Shown: positions 1 to 7,659, counted from the first letter of the stretch. The stretch is DNA of 28,691 nt from an uncultured Candidatus Melainabacteria bacterium (GCA_934675695.1 CAKURN010000002.1:1-28691); one strand, 5' to 3'. Made by a program: numbers and translations. The notes: generated by a model from the letters alone, not told the origin.

Positions 1-27
1 AACCACTACACAATTGTAATGGTTTTT
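1..27 (+). terminator. Candidate intrinsic terminator at the window edge
   Basis: The first 23 bases can fold as AACCA-C-TAC, a six-base loop, then GTA-A-TGGTT, and are followed on the plus strand by a run of five T. This could end a plus-strand gene lying before the window. Read on the minus strand it follows the stop codon of the 141-aa gene by about 14 bases, so it could serve both directions, but the matching T run would lie outside the window. The stem has one mismatch and is short. Confidence 0.4.
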
Positions 28-36
28 GTTATTTAA

Positions 37-462
37 TCATTTTTTTTTCAAAAGCTGTATTCTTTTGTCTTTTGGATCTTCCCAAACCAAATCGCCCATG
101 TTGGTTTTTGTGTAGATGACTCTTGTTTCGTCATCTAAATCTGCTGAAATCATTATATAATAATTATCAAGCCATGGGTTTTCATATACATCAGTTGCAA
201 CACCTTTTGCGACTTTTGTTCCTTTTGTCCTGCCGTTTGCGATTTGTTCCATGTTTTGAAACATATCGATACCATCTTGTGGTGTTAGTTTTTCTCTTAT
301 TTCTTGAGGTAGAGTTGCATACTGTCGAAGATACTTGCTTTTAGAAGAAAATGTTACAGTATCTTTTTGGATTGGTTTTATCATTTGTGGATTTTGTTTT
401 AAGGAATGTGTATTTTTCTGTACCCCAAACAAACCACAGTCGCTCATTGGTGGAACTCTCAT
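37..462 (-). CDS. Unknown 141-aa soluble protein
   Basis: I do not recognise this protein. It has no signal peptide or membrane segment. The N-terminal ~40 residues are polar and probably disordered, containing QKDTVTFSSKSK; residues ~45-75 look helical (LPQEIREKLTPQDGIDMF), and the C-terminal half (VYENPWLDNYYIMISADLDD, then a strand-rich segment to WEDP) looks like a small alpha/beta fold, ending in a basic QLLKKK tail. The start is supported by AAAGGA seven bases upstream of the ATG; a second in-frame ATG five codons later lacks such a site. An extended -10 promoter lies ~50 bases upstream. It appears to be transcribed alone: spmB ends 110 bases upstream on the same strand, with a promoter between. 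Its reality as a gene is well supported by codon use and the ribosome binding site; its function is not known. Confidence 0.8.
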   Translation of the reverse strand: MRVPPMSDCGLFGVQKNTHSLKQNPQMIKPIQKDTVTFSSKSKYLRQYATLPQEIREKLTPQDGIDMFQNMEQIANGRTKGTKVAKGVATDVYENPWLDNYYIMISADLDDETRVIYTKTNMGDLVWEDPKDKRIQLLKKK

Positions 463-512
463 ACTTATATCCTTTATTTTCCTAACAACGCTCTTTTTTT
501 GTACTTTTCTTT

Positions 513-521
513 ATTATAACA
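513..521 (-). promoter_or_regulatory. Extended -10 promoter for the 141-aa gene
   Basis: Read on the minus strand the bases are TGTTATAAT, a perfect match to the extended -10 pattern TGnTATAAT. No good -35 is visible at 17 bases, which is usual for extended -10 promoters. A start of transcription near 506 would give a leader of roughly 43 bases ahead of the 141-aa gene. Confidence 0.5.
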
Positions 522-572
522 AATTTTATATAAATATTGTATAATTTATATAAAGTATTAAGAAATGTTACG

Positions 573-1106
573 CTATAAAAAGAATATTCTACACACAATA
601 ATAGCAACAACAAGTCCTGCTATATCGGCTAAAATACCAGCTAAAAGTGCAAAACGGAATTTTTTTATTCCAACTGCTCCAAAATAAACTGCAGCAACAT
701 AAAATGTAGTTTCGCTAGAACCAGTAATTACAGCAGCCAATTTACTTGCGTACGAATCAACTCCTGAAGAATTAATTATATCGGATAAAACTCCCAAAGT
801 TGCAGAACCGGATAAAGAGCGAGTCAACATAATAATTGTTGTTTCAGTTGGGATTTTAAAGTAATTTAATATAGGGGACAATATTTTTTCTATTATTTCG
901 ATAGCTCCACTAGCTCTAAAAGCCGCAGTTGCTGTCATTATTGCAATCAAATAAGGAATTATTCTTATTGCAATATGAAAACCGTCTTTTGCTCCTTCTG
1001 TAAAATTTTCATAAATCGGGGCTTTTTTAAATAATCCATAAAGTATTATTGTTATTATGATAAAAGGCAAAATGTAAATTGAAAGGTTGTTTAGTATTTT
1101 AATCAT
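573..1106 (-). CDS. spmB: Spore maturation protein B-like membrane protein (SpmB)
   Basis: A 177-aa integral membrane protein of the SpmB family (nucleoside-recognition 'gate' domain). Family markers are the hydrophobic N-terminal helix, IIPYLIAIMTATAAFRASGA, and TRSLSGSATLGVLSDI followed by the GSSETTFYVAAVYFGAVGIK segment. The length matches SpmB (~175 aa). In Bacillus SpmA and SpmB affect spore core dehydration, but the pair is common in non-spore-formers, where the role is unclear and membrane transport or channel function is suspected from the gate domain. The ATG overlaps the spmA stop codon (ATGA), so the two are translationally coupled. It is the last gene of a four-gene minus-strand operon. 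The family call is firm; the biological role here is unknown. Confidence 0.9.
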   Translation of the reverse strand: MIKILNNLSIYILPFIIITIILYGLFKKAPIYENFTEGAKDGFHIAIRIIPYLIAIMTATAAFRASGAIEIIEKILSPILNYFKIPTETTIIMLTRSLSGSATLGVLSDIINSSGVDSYASKLAAVITGSSETTFYVAAVYFGAVGIKKFRFALLAGILADIAGLVVAIIVCRIFFL

Positions 1107-1684
1107 TTAAAAATCTCAAACCTTTCTAAAATTTTTGCAAAAAATATAGCACAAACAAAAGCAATGCTGGTTGTAATTAAAGTAGGCAAAATTATCTGTG
1201 TTGGGTTTTTCATTCCGTTCGATATCAATATTGCAAGCACTGTCGCAGGAACGATTTGAAACCCTGCAGTATTAATCGCCAAAAAAGTACACATAGAATT
1301 TGTTGCTGTTTGTTTGTTCGGGTTTTCTTCTTGCATATCTTCCATTGCTTTTATCCCGAATGGAGTTGCTGCATTACATAGTCCCAGTGCATTTGCAGAA
1401 ATATTTAAAGCAATATTTGAAAGAGCTTTTTTGTTTTCTTTTAAATCAGGAAAAATTAAAAGAAGCGGTTTTTTGATTATTTTTGCAAAAACATCAACAA
1501 GGCCGGATTTTTCTGCTATTTTTACAATACCAAGCCAAAACCCCATTATCCCGATTAACCCAAAAGCTATCTGGACAGATTTTTCGCATGACTCAAAAAT
1601 TGCTTGTATAGTTGCGTCTGTTTTTCCGTTCAAAACAGCACAAACAAGAGAAAACAACATTAAAAACGCAAAAATGTAGTTCAT
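1103..1684 (-). CDS. spmA: Spore maturation protein A-like membrane protein (SpmA)
   Basis: A 193-aa membrane protein of the SpmA family. Visible markers: N-terminal transmembrane helix; GLIGIMGFWLGIVKIAEKSG, typical of the nucleoside-recognition domain; NISANALGLCNAATPFGIKA; and NSMCTFLAINTAGFQIVP. The length agrees with SpmA (~195 aa). The ATG sits one base after the stop codon of the 499-aa gene, and the ribosome site AGAGG lies at the end of that upstream gene, so translation is probably coupled. SpmA and SpmB are encoded as an inseparable pair in most genomes and probably form one complex. No sporulation gene is present elsewhere in the window, so a sporulation role should not be assumed. 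Confidence 0.9.
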   Translation of the reverse strand: MNYIFAFLMLFSLVCAVLNGKTDATIQAIFESCEKSVQIAFGLIGIMGFWLGIVKIAEKSGLVDVFAKIIKKPLLLIFPDLKENKKALSNIALNISANALGLCNAATPFGIKAMEDMQEENPNKQTATNSMCTFLAINTAGFQIVPATVLAILISNGMKNPTQIILPTLITTSIAFVCAIFFAKILERFEIFK

Positions 1685-1685
1685 T

Positions 1686-3185
1686 TTACCTCTGATAATG
1701 GGTCATGAAATATTCTTCTCCTGTAGAAGTGATTGAATATTTTTTTGCTCCATCTACTTCAAAGACTTTTATAAAATCTCCATTAACCAAACCGTTAACA
1801 ATAGACAAATCAGCTATTTTTCCGGTTGCTTGGAATAATTTTGAATTTATGTATTTCATATTAAAACTGTGTTGACCTGAGATGTGTTTTATATAATATG
1901 CACAAATCAAAAACTCATCAATTATTCCATTTGTTTCGTAATTAGACAAAAATGTTTTGAAATCCAAATTTAGTGCTTTTTTCTTTTCCGGATATTCTTT
2001 TGCAGCTATGATATTTTGTGATTCAGGTGGGTTTTCAAAAGGACTTTCGTTAGAAAATATAGAATTTATTTCTGAATTGTTTTCTTGATTGATTATTTGT
2101 TCTTCTTCATCTTCTTCATCATCAAGAAGTATTAATTCACTGTCTTCATTATCTTCTTTTTGTATTTCTATAGGAGAAATATTTTGAATCGTAGAAGAAG
2201 TTTCGTTCATATTTTCTTCTTGTTCTTCTTTATCAAAGTCTTCATCACTCAAAGTGATTTCGCTTTCTATGTTTGTTTTTGAATATGTGTCCGGTATATC
2301 GACATCAAAAGTTTCATCTGATGCTATATCTATATTTTTTACTGCATCTTGGACAAGCTCGATTGTCTTGTTTAGAATGTTTTGTTTCTTTTCTTTTTCT
2401 TTTTGTTCTTTTTCTTTGTCGTCGTTTAGTCCTACAATTTCAAAATCGTTAGTTTTACTTAAATTTGTTTCTTGTGTTTCATTTTGTAGAGGTTCTTCTT
2501 TTATAGAAGTGATTTCCGGATTTTCTTCTTTATCTTCTTCGACTAATGTAAAATCATTGTTTGAAGAAGATTTTTCATTGATTTTTGTATTTTTTTCATC
2601 ATCTTTAAATGTTGTTAACTCATCATTTGAAGAAGTTTCTGGTTCTTCTTCGTCTTCTTCAATCAATGTAAAATCATCATTTGAAGATGGTTTGTCGTCG
2701 ATTTTTAGAGCTTCTTTTTCTACTTTTAAATCGGCATCTATAGAAGAAGTCTTGTTTGTTTCTTCTTTTGGGGATTCTATTTCTTTAGGTGTATTGTTTT
2801 GGAAAACAAGTTCTTCTTGCGGAAGTGGTTTAAAAGTCAATGGAGAAAGCGATATTTCTTTTTTTTCGCTTTCGTTTGAAAGTGTATCTTTTTGCAAAGA
2901 TTCTTTAGGGTTTACTATTTGTACAAATTCATCATTTTGTTTATGAGAATTTGTTTCTTTTTTGTCTTCGTCTTCATTTCTTACAAAAGTTTCTATAGTA
3001 AAATCATCTATGGATTTTACTATAGTATTTTTTCTATCGATTTTTTTTATTTTATCGATAAATTCTTTGCTTGCTCCAAAAAGATTTGCAAAATATATAT
3101 CCATCTCTCTTTGGGTAATATCTTTATCTTTGCACTCTAGGCAGTATTCGCCGCCATTTGATTTTATTTTTATATTGTAATACAC
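1686..3185 (-). CDS. Acidic low-complexity protein with C-terminal winged-helix-like domain
   Basis: A 499-aa protein in three parts. Residues 1-~70 form a small domain beginning MYYNIKIKSNGGEYCLE with a helix (FGASKEFIDKIKKI). Residues ~70-400 are a long Glu/Asp/Ser/Asn-rich linker without predicted fold, containing an internal ~40-residue repeat (NDDFTLIEEDEEE / NNDFTLVEEDKEE). Residues 404-499 form a compact domain with the pattern of a winged helix: EFLICAYYIKHISGQHSFNM, then KYINSKLFQATGK, then NGLVNGDFIKVFEVDGAKKY and STGEEYF. From memory this resembles small winged-helix-type domains with a 'KKYxLTxxGEEY' end found in some archaeal and bacterial proteins; I cannot verify that here. The start has AGGA eight bases upstream and lies 17 bases after the 42-aa gene; spmA follows after one base. 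A regulator or scaffold is possible; function unknown. Confidence 0.8.
   Translation of the reverse strand: MYYNIKIKSNGGEYCLECKDKDITQREMDIYFANLFGASKEFIDKIKKIDRKNTIVKSIDDFTIETFVRNEDEDKKETNSHKQNDEFVQIVNPKESLQKDTLSNESEKKEISLSPLTFKPLPQEELVFQNNTPKEIESPKEETNKTSSIDADLKVEKEALKIDDKPSSNDDFTLIEEDEEEPETSSNDELTTFKDDEKNTKINEKSSSNNDFTLVEEDKEENPEITSIKEEPLQNETQETNLSKTNDFEIVGLNDDKEKEQKEKEKKQNILNKTIELVQDAVKNIDIASDETFDVDIPDTYSKTNIESEITLSDEDFDKEEQEENMNETSSTIQNISPIEIQKEDNEDSELILLDDEEDEEEQIINQENNSEINSIFSNESPFENPPESQNIIAAKEYPEKKKALNLDFKTFLSNYETNGIIDEFLICAYYIKHISGQHSFNMKYINSKLFQATGKIADLSIVNGLVNGDFIKVFEVDGAKKYSITSTGEEYFMTHYQR
2521..2700 (-). repeat. Internal 120-bp tandem repeat in the acidic linker
   Basis: Within the 499-aa gene the segment around 2541-2570 is repeated around 2661-2690 at an offset of exactly 120 bases (40 codons). 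It encodes the pair NDDFTLIEEDEEE and NNDFTLVEEDKEE, each preceded by a Lys-Ser/Pro-Ser-Ser motif. A more diverged third copy lies between them (SSNDELTTFKDDEK). The spacing in whole codons shows in-frame duplication of linker material. Confidence 0.65.
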
Positions 3186-3202
3186 ACTAATTCCTAAATT
3201 TA

Positions 3203-3331
3203 TTATTGTTGATGTTTTTTAAGTATTTCTTCTCTCCATTTTTCGAGCTGTTGTTCTACAAAATCAGCATCATCTGAAGAAAATTCTACTTCTAGTTCAC
3301 CTTTTTTCATTTTGAATACGTATTGAGGCAT
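3203..3331 (-). CDS. Small 42-aa protein heading the spmAB operon
   Basis: A short open frame starting MPQYVFKMKKGELEVEF and ending EEILKKHQQ. It has an excellent ribosome site, AGGAG nine bases before the ATG. Predicted layout is a beta hairpin (YVFKMKKGELEVEF) and one amphipathic helix (DDADFVEQQLEKWREEILKK). The next gene (499 aa) begins 17 bases downstream and its own N terminus has a comparable strand pattern (YNIKIKSNGGEYCLE), suggesting the two proteins share a small N-terminal domain type. I do not recognise a named family. The strong ribosome site, codon pattern and operon position make it a likely real gene although short. Confidence 0.7.
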   Translation of the reverse strand: MPQYVFKMKKGELEVEFSSDDADFVEQQLEKWREEILKKHQQ

Positions 3332-3360
3332 TTTTTAAAACTCCTAAAATTCCTTTTAAC

Positions 3361-3366
3361 ATTATA
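3361..3366 (-). promoter_or_regulatory. Candidate -10 for the 42-aa/499-aa/spmAB operon
   Basis: On the minus strand these bases read TATAAT, 30 bases before the ATG of the 42-aa gene, leaving a leader of roughly 20 bases containing the AGGAG site. No convincing -35 is present at the usual distance, so this rests on the hexamer and position only. Confidence 0.35.
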
Positions 3367-3527
3367 ATAAAAAAATATTGATTTTTCTTTATTTTTTAAG
3401 AATTGTTAATAAAATAAAACCCACAGGCATGCTAAAATTTGATTTTTTGCCCAAAATTGTTAAATTATTGGTGTAAATAGAGTATTTTTTAATACATTTG
3501 TATGACTAAAACGATATAAATTTTTCC

Positions 3528-3533
3528 TATAAT
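3528..3533 (+). promoter_or_regulatory. Candidate -10 for the 495-aa TPR gene
   Basis: A perfect TATAAT about 40 bases before the TTG start of the TPR gene, in the 241-base divergent region 3332-3572. The -35 region is weak. The rest of this intergenic stretch is AT-rich; a GTATT-TTTT-AATAC palindrome and a GGCATGC hexamer-like palindrome were the only other structures noticed, and no function can be given to them. Confidence 0.4.
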
Positions 3534-3572
3534 ACTGTAAGAAACCGATTATGGGGATTTTAGAGGCTAATT

Positions 3573-5060
3573 TTGTATAATTCGATTTATCCAAATATTA
3601 ACTATCACAGACAAAACTTGTCACAAAGTGCAAGTTCCAATTTCGTTGCAAATAAAAATCAAAAACCTCAATCTCCAACAGAACAATCTAGCAATAATCA
3701 ACAACAACAAACTTTCCCCAATGGTACAAAAGTTGCAATTGATTATTCAAAAGGTCAAATAAATATCTCTCAAGTATTGATGGATTTTAGAAATACAATC
3801 GTTGCAATCAATGCTCCTGATGATGTAAAAGATGAAGTTAATTTGTATTTGAATTTGGTTGATAGAGAGTCAAGAAAAGACTCCCCAAATCGTGATATTG
3901 TTCTTGCTAATTTAAAAAATGCCTCTAAAATTTCAGACAATTATATAGCAAATAGCCTAAACAAGCCCTCAAACGTTGTTGAAGGTTGGATTGATGCTTT
4001 GTTTTTGCAAAAAATAAATTTAAAAGCTGATCCTGAAGAAATCAATCCGGATTTTCTTCTTGAATTTCCAAAGAAAACTCAAGAAAAAATCGATATTCAA
4101 AACGAAACCGAAAAATCTCTTCCAAAAGAAGAAGAAAAAGTTGACCTGGCTCAAATTCAGCAAGAAGCCGAAAATCAGCTAATTGAAGAAAAAGAAGTAC
4201 CTCAAGAAGAAAATAAAACTCAGGTTACTTATCAAAATATAGAAGTTGAAAGTTCGCTTGATATATCTGAAGAAAATGAATCACAAGCAAAAGACGCTGT
4301 TGCTGTCGGTTTTAGTCCTGTTAGTTTAGCTGATACAAAAGCAAAAGAAATCTTTTCTCAAGCAAAACAGCTTCCTCAAACAGAAAGCGGTTACACCGAT
4401 GCAGTTAATTTGCTGAATGAAGCACTAGGTATAATGGAAAATAATTCAGCAGTCAACGAAAACATAAAAGCTGCAATTCATTTAGAACGTGGAAAAATAT
4501 TTGATAAATATGATTATGTTGATTATGCTTTGCGTGATTATTTTGAAGCGACAAAAGCTAATGACTTAAATTTAAAAGCAAACGCTTTTTATAAAACAGG
4601 GAAAATTTACGATGAATTTAGTGAATTTTCTCCTGCTTTAAACAATTATTTATCTAGTGTTGCCTACAGTGGAGAAGCAGATAATTATACAGGTCAAGCA
4701 ACAGTTCTATCTAAAATAGCAGATTTGTATGCAAGACAATATGATATAGAAAGATTTGATGATTATTCTTCTTTAGCTCTTGATACTGCTCAAACAACGC
4801 ATGATGAAGATTTAATTGCAAAAACGTATTCAAATAATGCCCAAAATTACCAGTATCTGGGCGATAACGATAGAGCTTTAGATAATTACAAAAATGCTCT
4901 TGAAATTTTTTCAAGAAATGATGAAAGCTATGAACAAATGGCTTACAATTACGAACAAGCAGCAAATGTTATGGACAAATTAGGAAATTCGCTTAAGGCA
5001 GCGAAGCTGCAACAGAAGGCACTTCGATATTATGAATTAGCTCAACAGTCCGAGGAGTAA
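3573..5060 (+). CDS. TPR repeat protein with disordered N-terminal half
   Basis: A 495-aa protein without signal peptide or membrane segment. Residues 1-~60 are Asn/Gln/Ser-rich, 60-170 contain a mixed region (FPNGTKVAIDYSKGQINIS and following helices), ~170-240 are Glu/Gln-rich linker, and ~245-495 are tandem helical repeats of TPR type; clear units include AIHLERGKIFDKYDYVDYAL, YKTGKIYDEFSEFSPALNNY, AKTYSNNAQNYQYLGDNDRA and AYNYEQAANVMDKLGNSLKA. TPR domains bind proteins, so a scaffold or adaptor role is likely; no partner can be named. The start codon is TTG, chosen because AGAGG lies six bases upstream and no in-frame ATG exists nearby; a ten-codon ATG frame (3551-3580) overlaps this start. 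The last 68 bases overlap the end of aroB on the other strand. Confidence 0.85.
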   Translation: MYNSIYPNINYHRQNLSQSASSNFVANKNQKPQSPTEQSSNNQQQQTFPNGTKVAIDYSKGQINISQVLMDFRNTIVAINAPDDVKDEVNLYLNLVDRESRKDSPNRDIVLANLKNASKISDNYIANSLNKPSNVVEGWIDALFLQKINLKADPEEINPDFLLEFPKKTQEKIDIQNETEKSLPKEEEKVDLAQIQQEAENQLIEEKEVPQEENKTQVTYQNIEVESSLDISEENESQAKDAVAVGFSPVSLADTKAKEIFSQAKQLPQTESGYTDAVNLLNEALGIMENNSAVNENIKAAIHLERGKIFDKYDYVDYALRDYFEATKANDLNLKANAFYKTGKIYDEFSEFSPALNNYLSSVAYSGEADNYTGQATVLSKIADLYARQYDIERFDDYSSLALDTAQTTHDEDLIAKTYSNNAQNYQYLGDNDRALDNYKNALEIFSRNDESYEQMAYNYEQAANVMDKLGNSLKAAKLQQKALRYYELAQQSEE

Positions 5061-6054
5061 CAGGAATTAGTAAATTAATTTTTGAATTTTCTACTTTTTT
5101 ATCTTGTTTCATCAAATTAATAAATTTCTTTTTGTTAAATTTCATTTTTTTGTTTGCAAGTTCAAATTTGTCTATTAAAGAATTTATTCTTTCGTAGTAT
5201 TCTTTATCTATTTTTCCAAGATTTAAAGCTAATGTATTTGCATATTTCATGCCATAAGCAACTGCTTGTCCATGGGAAACTTTTTTGTAATTTGTTAAAG
5301 TTTCAATCGGGTGAGCAAAAGTGTGACCGAAATTCAATACTTTTCTTAAATTTCCTTCTTTTAAATCAAGATTTACAACGTTTGCTTTTAAATTTGCACA
5401 TATTGAAATTATTGTTTTTAATTCTTTTTTTACGTCTTGCGTTTGTTGTTTTTCTAAAAAATCTAAAAGATTGTAGAAGTTTTTGCATTTGCAAGAATTT
5501 TCAATAAATGCATACTTTAAAACTTCTCCCATTCCGCATTTGTATTCGTATTCATTTAATGTGTTTAAAAATTGCGGGTCTATGATTATTTTTTTGGCAG
5601 GATAAAATGAGCCGACGAGATTTTTTCCGGCTTTTGTATTAAAACCTGTTTTTCCTCCAATAGAAGAATCACACATTGCAAGAAGTGTTGTTGGTATTTG
5701 GATTAATTCAACCCCTCTTAAAATGCTGGATGCTACATAACCGGCCAAATCTCCGACAACTCCGCCGCCTAGTGCAACGATAGAATCTTTTCTTTCTATT
5801 TTTTTAGACAAAAGTTCATTAATTATAAAGTTAAAAGTTTTTATATTTTTGTATTTTTCACCATCTTTTATAATTATTACTTTGTCGGAATTGAATTTGT
5901 AGACGATTTGCGGGTATAATTTTGCAATCGTTGTGTTTGTGATTAAAAAATATCTTTTGTCTTCAAAAAAATTTTGAAGCTCGTTTCTGATGTCGTTTTC
6001 TATTATAATTTCGCTATTTATTTTTTCATCTAAATTTATATTAATTTGTTCCAT
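4993..6054 (-). CDS. aroB: 3-dehydroquinate synthase
   Basis: Converts DAHP to 3-dehydroquinate, step two of the shikimate pathway, using NAD+ and a divalent metal; cytoplasmic. The 353-aa length is normal. Visible signatures: NAD-binding ALGGGVVGDLAGYVAS (residues 94-109), PTTLLAMCDSSIGGKTGFNT (121-140), and the three metal ligands expected for the family at Glu177 (GMGEVLK), His244 (NFGHTFAH) and His261 (SHGQAVAYGMK). It is the last gene of the gmk-coaBC-Nif3-aroC-aroK-aroB operon; its start lies 19 bases inside aroK, which suggests translational coupling. The C-terminal ~22 codons are antisense to the end of the convergent TPR gene, an unusual arrangement that constrains both proteins and leaves no room for a separating terminator. 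Confidence 0.97.
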   Translation of the reverse strand: MEQININLDEKINSEIIIENDIRNELQNFFEDKRYFLITNTTIAKLYPQIVYKFNSDKVIIIKDGEKYKNIKTFNFIINELLSKKIERKDSIVALGGGVVGDLAGYVASSILRGVELIQIPTTLLAMCDSSIGGKTGFNTKAGKNLVGSFYPAKKIIIDPQFLNTLNEYEYKCGMGEVLKYAFIENSCKCKNFYNLLDFLEKQQTQDVKKELKTIISICANLKANVVNLDLKEGNLRKVLNFGHTFAHPIETLTNYKKVSHGQAVAYGMKYANTLALNLGKIDKEYYERINSLIDKFELANKKMKFNKKKFINLMKQDKKVENSKINLLIPVTPRTVELIHNIEVPSVAASLP

Positions 6055-6545
6055 ATTTCTTTTAATACTTCTTCTTTTGTTTTGTTGTCTGTTGTGATTG
6101 TTAAATTAGCTTTTTCGTACAAATATTCTCTTGAATATAGGATTTTTTCAATTTCTTTTTTAGGTTCGTAAACGAGTAATAACGGTCTTGTTGTATCATC
6201 TTTTATTCTATTAAAGATAGTATCTGCTGACGTTTTTAAGTATATTGTAAAAATATCTTTATTAAATAGAATTTCTTGATTTTCTTTTGAAAGAACTATA
6301 CCGCCGCCTGTCGAGATGATTATATTTTCTTTTTTTGAAAAATTGTCCAAGATTTCTGTTTCTTTTTTTCTAAAAGCAGTTTCTCCTTGCGTTTTAAAAA
6401 AATCTTTTATCTTGATATTGTTTTCTTTTTCAAAAACTTCATCTAAATCTACAAACAAAAAATCCAATTTTGAAGAAAGAAGCTTTGATATAGTTGTTTT
6501 TCCACAGCCCATCATACCGATAAAAGCGATTTTTTTATATTTCAT
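6036..6545 (-). CDS. aroK: Shikimate kinase
   Basis: Phosphorylates shikimate with ATP to shikimate 3-phosphate. The 169-aa protein shows the P-loop GMMGCGKTT (residues 10-18), the shikimate-binding Asp pair in FVDLDEVF (Asp33/Asp35), Arg59 in ETAFRKKE, STGGGIVL (Gly80-82), and the lid arginine in TTRPLL (Arg120). All catalytic residues expected of the family are present. The start overlaps the end of aroC by 11 bases and its end overlaps the aroB start by 19 bases. AroK and AroL are not separable by sequence in distant lineages; aroK is used as the general name. Confidence 0.96.
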   Translation of the reverse strand: MKYKKIAFIGMMGCGKTTISKLLSSKLDFLFVDLDEVFEKENNIKIKDFFKTQGETAFRKKETEILDNFSKKENIIISTGGGIVLSKENQEILFNKDIFTIYLKTSADTIFNRIKDDTTRPLLLVYEPKKEIEKILYSREYLYEKANLTITTDNKTKEEVLKEIWNKLI

Positions 6546-7659
6546 TTATCCTCTTTTGGTAATTTTTAAATGCATTATCGATATCGTTTTTGCAATCTTT
6601 AGAAAATTTTTCTAAAAATTCATCTAAAATTACAATTGCTGCCATATTTCTTGCAACAACTCCGGCGGCTTCTACTGCACAATTGTCTGCTCTTTCAAAG
6701 TGAGCAAGAGTTTCTTTGTGAGTTTTTATTTCTACACTATGTAGTGACTTTTTCATTGTAGGGATAGGTTTCATAGCAATTGTCATAACTATGTCTTCGC
6801 CATTAGACATACCGCCTTCTATTCCGCCTGAGGAATTTGTTTTGTGAAAGTATTTTCCATTTTCGTAATAAATTTCATCATGGGAATTGTAGCCTGATTT
6901 TTTTGCATATTCTTTCCCTAAGCCAAACTCGACTGATTTTATTGCAGGTATAGAAATTAATGCTTGAGCCAGTTTTCCATCAAGTCTTCTATCCCAATTA
7001 ACAAAACTACCCAAACCGACAGGTACGTTTTTTATTGTTAATTTTATTATTCCGCCCAGACTATCGCCTTGTTTTTTGTATTCTTCTATATATTGTTCAA
7101 ATTCTTCTTTTTTATTGCAGTCACCAATTGAGATAACTTCTGATAAAAATTCGATATTGTAGTATTTTAATATATTTTGACAAATCGCACCAATAGCCAC
7201 TCTTGTTGTTGTTTCTCTGGCACTCGATCTTTCAAGCACGTATCTTATGTCATTAAAACCATATTTCATACAGCCTGCTAAATCAGCATGGGCAGGGCGA
7301 AATTTTGTGATTAATTTTTCTTGTATTTTTTCTTTTACTTCTTGTTTTAGTTTTTCATCTAAAGCATTGAAGTCGATTTTTTCGACACTCATCGGGTAAA
7401 GCCAATTTTCAAAGTCTTTGTTTTTGATTTGAAATCCAATGGGTGACGCTGTTGTTGTTGAATGCCTAACGCCTGATGTGATTTTGATTTTGTCTTTTTC
7501 GATTTTCATTCTGTTACCTCTACCAAAACCACCTTGGCGGGCAGATAATTCTGAATTTATAAAATCGAAATCTAATTCGTATCCAAAGGGTATTCCTTCT
7601 ATAATGCCATTTAGGCATTCTCCATGGGATTCTCCTGATGTTAAAAATCTAATTGCCAT
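6535..7659 (-). CDS. aroC: Chorismate synthase
   Basis: Makes chorismate from EPSP with reduced FMN, the final shikimate-pathway step. Family signatures: FLTSGESHG at residues 5-13 with catalytic His12, RQGGFGRGNRMKIE (41-54), SGVRHSTTTASPIGF (62-76), KFRPAHADLAGCMKYG (119-134), RSSARETTTRVAIGA, and near the C-terminal half SSGGIEGGMSNGEDI. Length 374 aa is typical. I chose the ATG at 7659 because it overlaps the stop codon of the Nif3-like gene as TAATG and because MAIRFLTSGE matches family N termini; an in-frame ATG five codons earlier (7674) lies inside the upstream gene and would add only MGDGV. Confidence 0.96.
   Translation of the reverse strand: MAIRFLTSGESHGECLNGIIEGIPFGYELDFDFINSELSARQGGFGRGNRMKIEKDKIKITSGVRHSTTTASPIGFQIKNKDFENWLYPMSVEKIDFNALDEKLKQEVKEKIQEKLITKFRPAHADLAGCMKYGFNDIRYVLERSSARETTTRVAIGAICQNILKYYNIEFLSEVISIGDCNKKEEFEQYIEEYKKQGDSLGGIIKLTIKNVPVGLGSFVNWDRRLDGKLAQALISIPAIKSVEFGLGKEYAKKSGYNSHDEIYYENGKYFHKTNSSGGIEGGMSNGEDIVMTIAMKPIPTMKKSLHSVEIKTHKETLAHFERADNCAVEAAGVVARNMAAIVILDEFLEKFSKDCKNDIDNAFKNYQKRINEI

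Noticed and set aside
1314..1679. 121-aa plus-strand frame opposite spmA
   Set aside because: Antisense shadow of a conserved membrane protein gene.
2254..2946. 230-aa plus-strand frame opposite the acidic 499-aa gene
   Set aside because: Its Ser/Phe-rich translation is the expected antisense of Glu/Asp/Asn codons; it has no ribosome site and lies wholly within a well-supported gene.
3420..3500. Possible riboswitch or operator in the 3332-3572 intergenic region
   Set aside because: Only short palindromes (GTATT-TTTT-AATAC and GGCATGC-like) were found; no conserved riboswitch core could be recognised.
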